Of a DNA stretch of 48,595 nucleotides, positions 7,341 through 13,772 are shown piece after piece (position 1 is the first letter of the stretch; each line of letters begins with the position of its first letter). Under the pieces are notes generated by a model, which worked only from the letters and a program-made list of their open reading frames with translations, searched no databases and had not been told where the DNA came from. This stretch comes from an uncultured Collinsella sp. (GTDB lineage: Bacteria; Actinomycetota; Coriobacteriia; Coriobacteriales; Coriobacteriaceae): NCBI GenBank assembly GCA_900758885.1, contig CAAETD010000075.1, forward strand, positions 1 to 48,595. The letters are read 5' to 3'. Made by a program: the position numbers and the translations under genes.

Positions 7341-8474
7341 ATGCAGCATTCGAATCATCGCACCGCAGCGCTCATTGCGTCGAAGCCGGCTCGTATCATC
7401 ACGAGCGCCGCGCTCGCCGTTGCGCTGACGGCCACGCCGATGCTCTCCCCCGTTGCGGCGTATGCCGCCTCGCAGGCAACGCAGGACCAGCTTTCCGCAG
7501 CCCAGCAGAAGATCGAAGCCGCCACGAGCGCCTACAACGACGCCCGCACCAAACTCGATGATCTGCAAAAGCAGATTGACTCCAATGAGGCAAGCATCGA
7601 GGAAATCGAGGCCAAGCTTCCCGAGCAGCAGGCCAAGGCAAGCTCCGCCATGCGCGATCTGTACAAGTATCAGAAGGGCACCAATCCCATCGTGAGCTTC
7701 CTGGTCAATGCGCAGAGCCTGGGTGAGTTCATCACGACCTGCAAATACACCAACCAGATCACGAGCTCGAGCGTCGACGAGATCGAAGAGCTCAATAACA
7801 TGCAAACCGAACTCGAGCAGAACAAGGCCGAGCTCCAGCAGGCCAAGTCACAGCTTGAGACAGAGCAGAAAAACGCCGAGGACGCGCTGGCGCAGGCCCA
7901 GCAGCTCCGCAGCGAGGCACAGGCAAAAGCCGAGCAGGAAAATGCCGCCGAGCTTGCCAAGCTTGAGGCCGATAAGGCCGCTGCCGCCGAGAAGCTCTCG
8001 GGCGAGGGCGTAAGCGGCAGCAATTCCAGCAGCCAGGCCACCAACACCAACACCACCATCGACACCACGGTGAACAACGCCAATACCGGTAGTTCCGATT
8101 ACGATTCGTTCATTAATGAGTGGACGAGTCGCATCGACAACTACCTTGCCGGCTCCCCCATGGCAGGCCAGGGCTATAACTTTGCCGTCGCCGCTTGGAA
8201 TACCGGTGTCGATCCCCGTTGGTCCCCCGCCATCGCCTGCATCGAGAGCACCAAGGGTGCTTATTGCGCCAATTCTTACAACGCCTGGGGCTGGAGTGCC
8301 CGTGGCGGCGGTTGGCGCAGCTTTGGCAGCTGGAGCGAGGGCATCTCCGCCCACGTTGCCTATCTGGGCGCCAACTACGGCTCCACCCTTACCCCGGCAG
8401 CGGCCAAAAAGTACTGCCCGCCCACGTGGCAGGACTGGTACAACAAAGTCGCCGCTCAGATGAACCGCATCTAA
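7341..8474 (+). CDS. Secreted coiled-coil protein with C-terminal wall-hydrolase-like domain (377 aa)
   Basis: A signal peptide ends near SPVAAYA-AS (about residue 42). Residues 45-225 are a long Glu/Gln/Ala/Lys coiled coil like the N-terminal part of secreted NlpC/P60 and PcsB-type proteins. A Ser/Asn/Thr linker follows. The last 125 residues (FAVAAWNTGVDPRWSPAIACIES, YNAWGWSARGGGW) resemble a lysozyme/glucosaminidase-like fold, with Glu in ACIES as candidate catalytic acid. It probably cuts peptidoglycan outside the cell, with the coiled coil as a regulatory or docking arm. I chose ATG 7341, behind AGAGGGA, over the TTG at 7326. Three repeated boxes lie upstream. Confidence 0.75.
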   Translation: MQHSNHRTAALIASKPARIITSAALAVALTATPMLSPVAAYAASQATQDQLSAAQQKIEAATSAYNDARTKLDDLQKQIDSNEASIEEIEAKLPEQQAKASSAMRDLYKYQKGTNPIVSFLVNAQSLGEFITTCKYTNQITSSSVDEIEELNNMQTELEQNKAELQQAKSQLETEQKNAEDALAQAQQLRSEAQAKAEQENAAELAKLEADKAAAAEKLSGEGVSGSNSSSQATNTNTTIDTTVNNANTGSSDYDSFINEWTSRIDNYLAGSPMAGQGYNFAVAAWNTGVDPRWSPAIACIESTKGAYCANSYNAWGWSARGGGWRSFGSWSEGISAHVAYLGANYGSTLTPAAAKKYCPPTWQDWYNKVAAQMNRI

Positions 8475-8484
8475 GTGCAACTGC

Positions 8485-8507
8485 AAAGGGCCCCAATGGG
8501 GTCCTTT
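8485..8507. terminator. Terminator after the secreted hydrolase gene
   Basis: AAAGGGCCCC (8485-8494) pairs with GGGGTCCTTT (from 8498) around AAT, and more T residues follow (TTTTCTTTT). It lies in the short gap between converging genes. Confidence 0.75.
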
Positions 8508-8511
8508 TCTT

Positions 8512-9888
8512 TTAGGTAGCGGAGGTATCGACGACGCCGGTCGCATTGGCAACCGCGACTATGACAATCATGCATAGGAGCAGCACACCCAATGCCTTGA
8601 GCCAGAGTTTCGCGAGTTTCTTGCCGCGATAGCTGTCGAGCAGTGCGAATCGCCGACGAAGACGGCGCTTATCGAGCAGTGCGAAATGCATAAGCACCAT
8701 AAGGCCATCGACAAAGAAAAAATACTCGATTATGAGAAGCCACGTCGGGTAGCTTTGGTTTGCTCCGGTGGGGTGAAAGACGGCAAAGTGACTTCCGGCA
8801 AAGAACACAAGCAGCGAGAAGCAGACGAGCGTATTCCAAATGCGGCCCAGAGACTCCGGAACGCGAGAGAGCAGGCCGCATGCAGCGGAGGCGGCAGGGT
8901 CAGGAGGCCCTGCGGGGTTCTGGAGCCCTTGGGGCGTCAACACCGTCTCCGAGGCCGGAGTTCGGACAGGCGGCGCAGGAGGCCGCACGGGGCGACTCAG
9001 ATCGTATGCCGCGCGCGTCGCCCGTCCCAACGCTTCCGCACTCGCAAAACGCTTGGCCGGGTCGAGCGCCATCGACATGCAGACGGCATCGGCAAGTGGA
9101 GTGGGAATGCCGCGCGCCTCGCATTGCTCGCGCATGTCGAGCCCTGGCTTAGGGTCGACTCCCGTCAAGCAGAAGAACAACAGGGCGCCAAGTGCGTAGA
9201 CGTCGCTTCGCACGCTCGTCTGCCCAAACCCATACTGCTCGGGCGGCGCATAGGGTCGCGTGCCAAACTTGACGGTGTCGGCATCGGCGCCATCGTGCCA
9301 TACGCGCGCGATCCCCAGGTCGATAATCACCAGCGATGAAAACGTCAGGCCGTCATCAGGCGTATAGTTGGCACCTGTCACGATGATATTCGACGGCTTG
9401 AGGTCACGATGGATCACCGGCGCCGACGTCTCCCCCGCCATTGCAAAACCGGCATGGAGCTCGCCCACGGCGTCGCAAAGGACAGGATACAATTCACGCG
9501 CATAATCGGGGGTGGCTCCCAGACGGTCCACCAGCGCCCCGAGCGTCTCCCCTTCGATGTATTCCATAACCACGTTGAGCTCGTCGCCCACACGACGACA
9601 ATCGACGATTCTGGACAGGTGCTCAAAACGCCTGCCTGCCCGCTGAACGGCAAACAGACGCTCGTATGCCCCGCCGATTTGAGCCGAAGCATCGATGCGT
9701 TTACGGACAAAGGGGCCGAGCGAGCCACCGCCGGTTCCTTCAAAGTACACGAGCTCGGTTGTTTCAACGGTCGAGCGCTTAAGTACACGCTCCACGCGAT
9801 AGCTGTCGTCGCAATCGAGCGACGCCAGGTGCTCGGCAAGCGCTGCGGTCAGCTCGTCATCGGAATATATTGGGGTCTGAGTATCCAT
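8512..9888 (-). CDS. Membrane-anchored Ser/Thr protein kinase (458 aa)
   Basis: The kinase core is at residues 30-300: nucleotide Lys in FVRKRID (K63), catalytic loop HRDLKPSN (160-167), DLG (190-192) in place of the usual DFG, and APPEQ (214-218). A Pro-rich linker and three hydrophobic segments (about 355-380, 390-418, 435-458) follow, so the kinase faces the cytoplasm with a short membrane C-terminus instead of PASTA repeats. The start is uncertain: ATG codons occur at 9888, 9897 and 9900; GGAGG sits only two bases before 9888. It probably shares an operon with the upstream HTH gene. The target is unknown. Confidence 0.85.
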   Translation of the reverse strand: MDTQTPIYSDDELTAALAEHLASLDCDDSYRVERVLKRSTVETTELVYFEGTGGGSLGPFVRKRIDASAQIGGAYERLFAVQRAGRRFEHLSRIVDCRRVGDELNVVMEYIEGETLGALVDRLGATPDYARELYPVLCDAVGELHAGFAMAGETSAPVIHRDLKPSNIIVTGANYTPDDGLTFSSLVIIDLGIARVWHDGADADTVKFGTRPYAPPEQYGFGQTSVRSDVYALGALLFFCLTGVDPKPGLDMREQCEARGIPTPLADAVCMSMALDPAKRFASAEALGRATRAAYDLSRPVRPPAPPVRTPASETVLTPQGLQNPAGPPDPAASAACGLLSRVPESLGRIWNTLVCFSLLVFFAGSHFAVFHPTGANQSYPTWLLIIEYFFFVDGLMVLMHFALLDKRRLRRRFALLDSYRGKKLAKLWLKALGVLLLCMIVIVAVANATGVVDTSAT

Positions 9889-9986
9889 AGCCTCCATCAT
9901 AGCGCAGGGCGCAGACACCCCATGGCATCCGCGCCCCGTTCGTTTGCATCGTTGTTCGGCAGCTCCGCCGGCTCAGATATCAGCCG

Positions 9987-10409
9987 CTAACTCACCGTCT
10001 CCTCGCCAAAGCGATACAGCTCCTCGTTGACCTTTTGGAGACTGCACCCGCGATCGATGCAAAAGATGATAATCGCATCGCGGCGGTCCTTGCAGTTAAG
10101 GACGCTTACCCCGGCAGCCGTCAGCGCACGGTTGGTTTCTTTGAGCGTCAGCGCCATCGCAAAGGCAATCTGCAGCACCTTATTGCGGCTCGGATGCCGC
10201 GCACCGGTAAAGATCTGATAGCCAAAGGTCTCATTGAGATCGGCCATACGAACCACGCGCGAGCGCTCCAAGCCCTTTTCCTGCAGTAGCTGCTTCAGGT
10301 AGTTCGAAAGCGACGGGGCGGCAAAGTCGTGTTCTTTGATATAGCCATCGATGTTTGGCGCGTCGAGAAGCTCATTGAGCAACTCGTCAGTCAGCTTTTT
10401 ATCGGGCAT
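9987..10409 (-). CDS. HTH (XRE-like) protein upstream of the kinase (140 aa)
   Basis: Residues 30-95 look like an XRE-type helix-turn-helix: LSNYLKQLLQEKGL, then RMADLNETFGYQIFTGARHPSRNKVLQIAFAM, then LTLKETNRALTAAG. The last 40 residues (RRDAIIIFCIDRGCSLQKVNEEL) are a second helical part also found in proteins paired with kinases, as far as I remember. The ATG at 10409 follows GGGAGGTGA. It is encoded just upstream of the kinase on the same strand, so it may be the kinase's substrate, adaptor or regulator. It might instead only control the locus. Confidence 0.7.
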   Translation of the reverse strand: MPDKKLTDELLNELLDAPNIDGYIKEHDFAAPSLSNYLKQLLQEKGLERSRVVRMADLNETFGYQIFTGARHPSRNKVLQIAFAMALTLKETNRALTAAGVSVLNCKDRRDAIIIFCIDRGCSLQKVNEELYRFGEETVS

Positions 10410-10448
10410 ACGACTTCACCTCCCATACGGCGCAACGGTAGCGACATG

Positions 10449-10994
10449 CTAGGCCAACACCCAGCTTGCAGTGGTAGACTTATCAAACATGTTGGCAAAA
10501 TACAGTGCCTTCTTGATATCGCCATCAAAGTAGATATTGCCCGCCACAGAGCCACCAGCGGCAAGGGTACCAGACTGCAGCTCATCGGAGCCCTCGCCGT
10601 AGTAACCCTGATTCTGCTGAGCGCCGTTGGCGTCCTCGCCCTTCCAGTCGTAGATGTTGTAATCTGCGCCCTCATCACCATTGTTGACGTACGTGACGTG
10701 AATGCCCGTCATGGTCGAACCGTCATAATTTGTGAGGCCGGGCTGGACGGAATCGACAACGACGGAAAGACCGGCAGCCGTGGTCACCGTCGCACCAACC
10801 GCCAGGTCAGTCGTAGACTGCTCTTCCTTCTTCGCCTCTTCCTTCTTGTCGCCATCGCCAGCGTCCTCGGTGACGGTCGCCTTATCGCTACCACAACCGG
10901 TAAGAAGACCGGCAGTCCCCAAGGCGACGGTGGCGAATGCGCCCAGTGCAGCGCGACGGCTCAGCAGCACTTCGTTTTCAAGCTTTTTCATCAT
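10449..10994 (-). CDS. Lipoprotein with DUF4352-like domain (181 aa)
   Basis: The N-terminus has SRRAALGAF, a hydrophobic stretch and the lipobox LLTGC, so it is exported (possibly by Tat) and lipid-anchored at Cys. A Lys/Glu-rich linker follows. The C-terminal half (AAGLSVVVDSV, HVTYVNNGDEG, GTLAAGGSVAGNIYFDGD) is like the DUF4352 immunoglobulin-like domain often found in small actinobacterial and firmicute lipoproteins; its function is not known. Two ATGs (10994, 10991) follow AGGAAGGAT. That ribosome site is locked in a strong hairpin (10997-11050). It may be co-transcribed with the small membrane protein upstream. Confidence 0.75.
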   Translation of the reverse strand: MMKKLENEVLLSRRAALGAFATVALGTAGLLTGCGSDKATVTEDAGDGDKKEEAKKEEQSTTDLAVGATVTTAAGLSVVVDSVQPGLTNYDGSTMTGIHVTYVNNGDEGADYNIYDWKGEDANGAQQNQGYYGEGSDELQSGTLAAGGSVAGNIYFDGDIKKALYFANMFDKSTTASWVLA

Positions 10995-10996
10995 GC

Positions 10997-11050
10997 ATCC
11001 TTCCTACGATCCGGCTACCGTGCCGGCACACAGCACATCGTAGGAAGGAT
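10997..11050 (-). promoter_or_regulatory. Hairpin that buries the ribosome-binding site of the lipoprotein gene
   Basis: ATCCTTCCTACGAT (10997-11010 on +) and ATCGTAGGAAGGAT (11037-11050) are perfect 14-bp complements. Inside, CCGGC (11011-11015) pairs with GCCGG (11022-11026), leaving a 6-base loop and a one-sided 10-base bulge. On the minus-strand mRNA the right arm ends in AGGAAGGAT two bases before the start codon, so the whole Shine-Dalgarno site is paired. This would act as an RNA switch or as an insertion-derived repeat. Confidence 0.7.
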
Positions 11051-11155
11051 TAAACTTGAACTCATTAGCTGAGAGCTAAGGCTGCGGTAAACGGCCAATG
11101 CAGTTATCCAAACGCCGAGCAAACGCACTTTGCGCAACCGTCTGCTGGCAGTGCA

Positions 11156-11479
11156 TCAACCCACCGTGACGGATTCCCCGGTAAAGGTGCTCACAAGCAA
11201 CAGGATAAAGAAGGCCAAATAGCTGATGCTCAGCAGGTAGGCGATGACCAAAAAGGCAATCCATCCTACATTGGTCTTACCGTCGGCGCGGCGCTGCTCA
11301 CGACTGCGATAAAGCCAAATCGTCACGCCGATAGCAGTGATAAACAGTACGAGTGCCGCCGTAGCCAGCCCAGCAAGCACAAACATCACGCCAATGCCCA
11401 CAGCGATGACCGGAAGCAGCAGCAAACCGCACCCGCATCCACCCGGACTATATACGGCAGACTGTCGGCGTCGCCTCAT
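11156..11479 (-). CDS. Small membrane protein of unknown function (107 aa)
   Basis: After a basic, Gly/Cys-rich start (MRRRRQSAVYSPGGCGCG) there are three hydrophobic segments, two joined by a very short turn (about residues 18-58) and one at about 78-102, separated by a basic Arg/Lys/Asp loop. I do not recognise the family. ATG 11479 was chosen because GGGGGTGG precedes it by 7-8 bases; a GTG at 11509 would overlap the higA stop. It lies downstream of higBA on the same strand and upstream of the lipoprotein gene. Confidence 0.6.
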   Translation of the reverse strand: MRRRRQSAVYSPGGCGCGLLLLPVIAVGIGVMFVLAGLATAALVLFITAIGVTIWLYRSREQRRADGKTNVGWIAFLVIAYLLSISYLAFFILLLVSTFTGESVTVG

Positions 11480-11508
11480 CGCCGCGCCACCCCCATCATC
11501 TTTGAGCA

Positions 11509-11850
11509 CTACAGTGCGATAGCCTGCTGAACAGGAACGATCTTGTCGAGTTCCGGTTCGATCCGCCTTTTCTCGGCCTCAAGGTCAAACGCCACCTGAG
11601 CGCGCAGCCAATAACCATCCGTCAGGCCAAAATAACGGCAAAGACGGAGGTCGGTGTCGGCCGTCACGCGACGTTTTCCCAAGACAATCTGCCCGATACG
11701 CTGAGCCGGAATCCCAGTCTCTTTCGCAAGGCGATATTGAGAAATGCCCATGGGAACAAGAAACTCCTCTTTGAGAAGCTCACCAGGAGTCACCGGCGAC
11801 AGCAAATCGGCCGAAGTCTCATCACTTGTGATAATCGACGATTTCGACAT
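11509..11850 (-). CDS. higA: HigA-type antitoxin (XRE/HTH, 113 aa)
   Basis: PGELLKEEFLVPMGISQYRLAKETGIP followed by RIGQIVLGKRRVTADTDLRLCRYFG is the HigA antitoxin helix-turn-helix pattern. Such proteins bind and neutralise HigB and repress the operon. The ATG at 11850 has AGGAGAT upstream and lies 29 bases inside the end of the toxin gene, the usual toxin-first higBA order with coupled translation. Open codons further upstream lie within higB and lack a ribosome site. Confidence 0.9.
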   Translation of the reverse strand: MSKSSIITSDETSADLLSPVTPGELLKEEFLVPMGISQYRLAKETGIPAQRIGQIVLGKRRVTADTDLRLCRYFGLTDGYWLRAQVAFDLEAEKRRIEPELDKIVPVQQAIAL

Positions 11851-12103
11851 TCCAAGCCATCTCCTGTCTCCACTCAAAACAGACCCGATAGCGCTCGTTA
11901 ACACGGATGCTATATTGACCGGCACGATCGCCCTTCAAAGCTTCCAGGCGGTTGCCCGGTGGAACGCGAAGATCATCAAGCGAAGCACAGACCTGCAGTT
12001 GGCGAATCTTCCTCAACGCAACACGCTCAAAGGGCACGAACCTCCTGACCCGCACACCCATGGCAAAGCGTTCGGTATCCTCATCTTTATACGATGCAAT
12101 CAT
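11822..12103 (-). CDS. higB: HigB/RelE-type toxin (93 aa)
   Basis: The family pattern is clear: FKHKGLE-like centre here read as LDDLRVPPGNRLEALKGD, then AGQYSIRVNERYRVCFEW, then VEIVDYHK at the end. HigB toxins are ribosome-dependent mRNA interferases. The ATG at 12103 follows AAGGCGAT. The gene overlaps the antitoxin start. Upstream sit a perfect palindrome and a TATAAT box, so the pair is probably autoregulated. Confidence 0.9.
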   Translation of the reverse strand: MIASYKDEDTERFAMGVRVRRFVPFERVALRKIRQLQVCASLDDLRVPPGNRLEALKGDRAGQYSIRVNERYRVCFEWRQEMAWNVEIVDYHK

Positions 12104-12114
12104 AGTATCGCCTT

Positions 12115-12175
12115 ACGTTAGTAACGTCAAACGTTTCTATAGACTTACATCTCTATTATATCGTACGTTTGTTCG
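12115..12175 (-). promoter_or_regulatory. Promoter and operator region of higBA
   Basis: The minus strand carries TATAAT (12155-12160) without a clear -35. Between it and the toxin start is the perfect palindrome ACGTTA-G-TAACGT (12115-12127), a likely HigA site. Directly upstream of the -10 box, CGAACAAACGTACG (12162-12175) differs in one base from the Gram-positive/actinobacterial LexA form CGAAC-N4-GTTCG. Confidence 0.5.
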
Positions 12176-12205
12176 TGTTTTCTAGAACAAATAGTCCTTT
12201 GCGCC

Positions 12206-13393
12206 TTAGTCAAGCAAAAGCAATCGTTTGTAGACATCGAGGCCTTTGAGAAGGATTTCCTCGTCGAAGAGCATGCTATCGGTATGCAGAGCGCTTGTGG
12301 CATAGGCGGGACAGCCATCCGAATCACTCGGGTTGTCTTGGTCCTCTGGCATACCCGTGCCCAGCAGGAAAAACACGCCCGGCAGATGGCGTTGATAGGA
12401 CGCGAAATCCTCGGCGATCAGCAGCGGTTCCTCCACGAGCTGCAGCCCGGGCAAGGCAGGCGTGATGTTGGCAAACAGCTCGGGGTCGTTGTCGACCGGC
12501 GGATAGCCCTCGGCAAAATCGAGGTCATATGTGCAGCCCGTTGCGGCGCATGCCTCATCAAGCACGCGGCGCACGCCTTCGCGCGCCCGGTCGAACATGT
12601 CGTCCGTAAACACACGCAGGCTGCCGGCAACATGGGCCTCCCCCGCCACCGCATTGCAGACGGCGCCGGCCTGCAGCAGGCCGAACTTACCAATGCAGGG
12701 CTCGTCGGCACCCAGCTCATCCATCAGTTCGCGCTCGGCAACCAAGAACTTGGCAGCCGCCAGCGCCGCATCGTGCGACTCCTCGACCGGAACGCCATAG
12801 GTCTTAGCGATATGGATGCTCGTCCCGTGAATATGGATATGCGTCTCACTCGAACGCGCCAGCAACGGACCGGGGCAGCTCGCCAACGTGCCGGCGGGCA
12901 GATCGGGCCACACGTGGAAGCCGAAGATGCGATCCGCCCCGTAGCGCTCGAACACGCCGCTCTCGCATACCGTCTTGGCACCACCGGTCGTTTCCTCGGC
13001 CGGCTGGAACACAAAGAGAACGTTGCGCCTAATGGCGCCCGGTTGCTCGCGAATCGTACGGTCGACATACGTCGCGGCGGCAAGTGCCATGGCCATGTGT
13101 CCGTCATGTCCGCAAGCGTGCATCTTGCCGGGATGGGTCGAGGCAAAGGCCGCTCCCGTCGCCTCCGCGATGGGCAGTGCGTCCATATCGGCGCGAATCG
13201 CCGTGGCATGCGCGGCGCCCGTGCCAGCGTCGAAGAAAGCACAAACACAGCTGGGGCAGGGATAGGTCACTTCACAGGCAAGCGAAGCGAGCACGCCCTC
13301 GATATAGGCTATGGTTTGAGGAAGATAGAAATCGAGCTCCGGAATGCGATGCAGGTCGCGACGATAGCGACGAAGTTCTTGGAGCTCGGTCAT
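12206..13393 (-). CDS. M20-family metallopeptidase/amidohydrolase (395 aa)
   Basis: The metal site HACGHDGH (residues 92-99), the general-base motif QPAEETTGGAK (E133/E134) and a C-terminal His in SALHTDS place it in peptidase family M20 (amidohydrolase/aminoacylase type), which removes acyl groups from amino acids. It lies divergent from the lysA-dapA-dapB-dapH operon, whose dapH product makes N-acetylated intermediates, so N-acetyl-diaminopimelate deacetylase is a real possibility, but a general N-acyl-amino-acid hydrolase fits equally well. ATG 13393 follows AAAGGA; an ATG at 13408 is closer to the riboswitch side and lacks a good site. Confidence 0.85.
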   Translation of the reverse strand: MTELQELRRYRRDLHRIPELDFYLPQTIAYIEGVLASLACEVTYPCPSCVCAFFDAGTGAAHATAIRADMDALPIAEATGAAFASTHPGKMHACGHDGHMAMALAAATYVDRTIREQPGAIRRNVLFVFQPAEETTGGAKTVCESGVFERYGADRIFGFHVWPDLPAGTLASCPGPLLARSSETHIHIHGTSIHIAKTYGVPVEESHDAALAAAKFLVAERELMDELGADEPCIGKFGLLQAGAVCNAVAGEAHVAGSLRVFTDDMFDRAREGVRRVLDEACAATGCTYDLDFAEGYPPVDNDPELFANITPALPGLQLVEEPLLIAEDFASYQRHLPGVFFLLGTGMPEDQDNPSDSDGCPAYATSALHTDSMLFDEEILLKGLDVYKRLLLLD

Positions 13394-13510
13394 AAAGGAT
13401 CCTTTCATGGGGCATATCCATTCACACAATATTGTGATGCAGAATTGTGACGCCCTTGTTTCTAGCATATCCCTGCATTTTTTAAACGTTATATACGAAT
13501 ACTCTTGTTT

Positions 13511-13540
13511 GGTAAAGTGCAACGTGATAGGGTCTTTACC
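13511..13540 (+). other. Small hairpin just before the lysine riboswitch
   Basis: GGTAAAG (13511-13517) and CTTTACC (13534-13540) are perfect complements, ending four bases before the riboswitch P1 stem. It may be part of the leader RNA. The surrounding 13440-13510 is AT-rich and is the likely promoter region for one or both divergent genes, but I see no convincing -35/-10 pair. Confidence 0.4.
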
Positions 13541-13544
13541 ACTT

Positions 13545-13701
13545 GATAGAGGCGCGGGCACGAAGAGCCGCGGGCGAGCCGGCAGGCTTTGACCCCGTGG
13601 GGAGGCGAAACCCGCCGAACTGGGTTTTTCGGGCACGAACAACCTGGTGGGCCTGTGGGAAACACCCACAGGACTGTCTGCAGCAATGCGGGAGCGCTAT
13701 C
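13545..13701 (+). promoter_or_regulatory. Lysine riboswitch (L box) before lysA-dapA
   Basis: The conserved pieces of the L box occur in order: GATAGAGGCGCG at the 5' end (13545-), GAGCC, a CGCCGAAC core, GAACAACCTGG, ACTGTC, and GGAGCGCTATC at the 3' end. P1 pairs GATAG with CTATC, with GCGC beyond. No T-run terminator lies between 13702 and the ATG at 13773, so control is probably at translation. CGCTATCC (13695-13702) and CGCTAT (13717-13722) can both pair with GGATAGCG (13752-13759), which overlaps the ribosome site GCGAGG (13757-13762). Confidence 0.9.
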
Positions 13702-13772
13702 CGGACATTGGGTCCACGCTATGCGGATTCGATGCGCAGATGGCGCCGTCTGGATAGCGAGGTTTACGGGAC

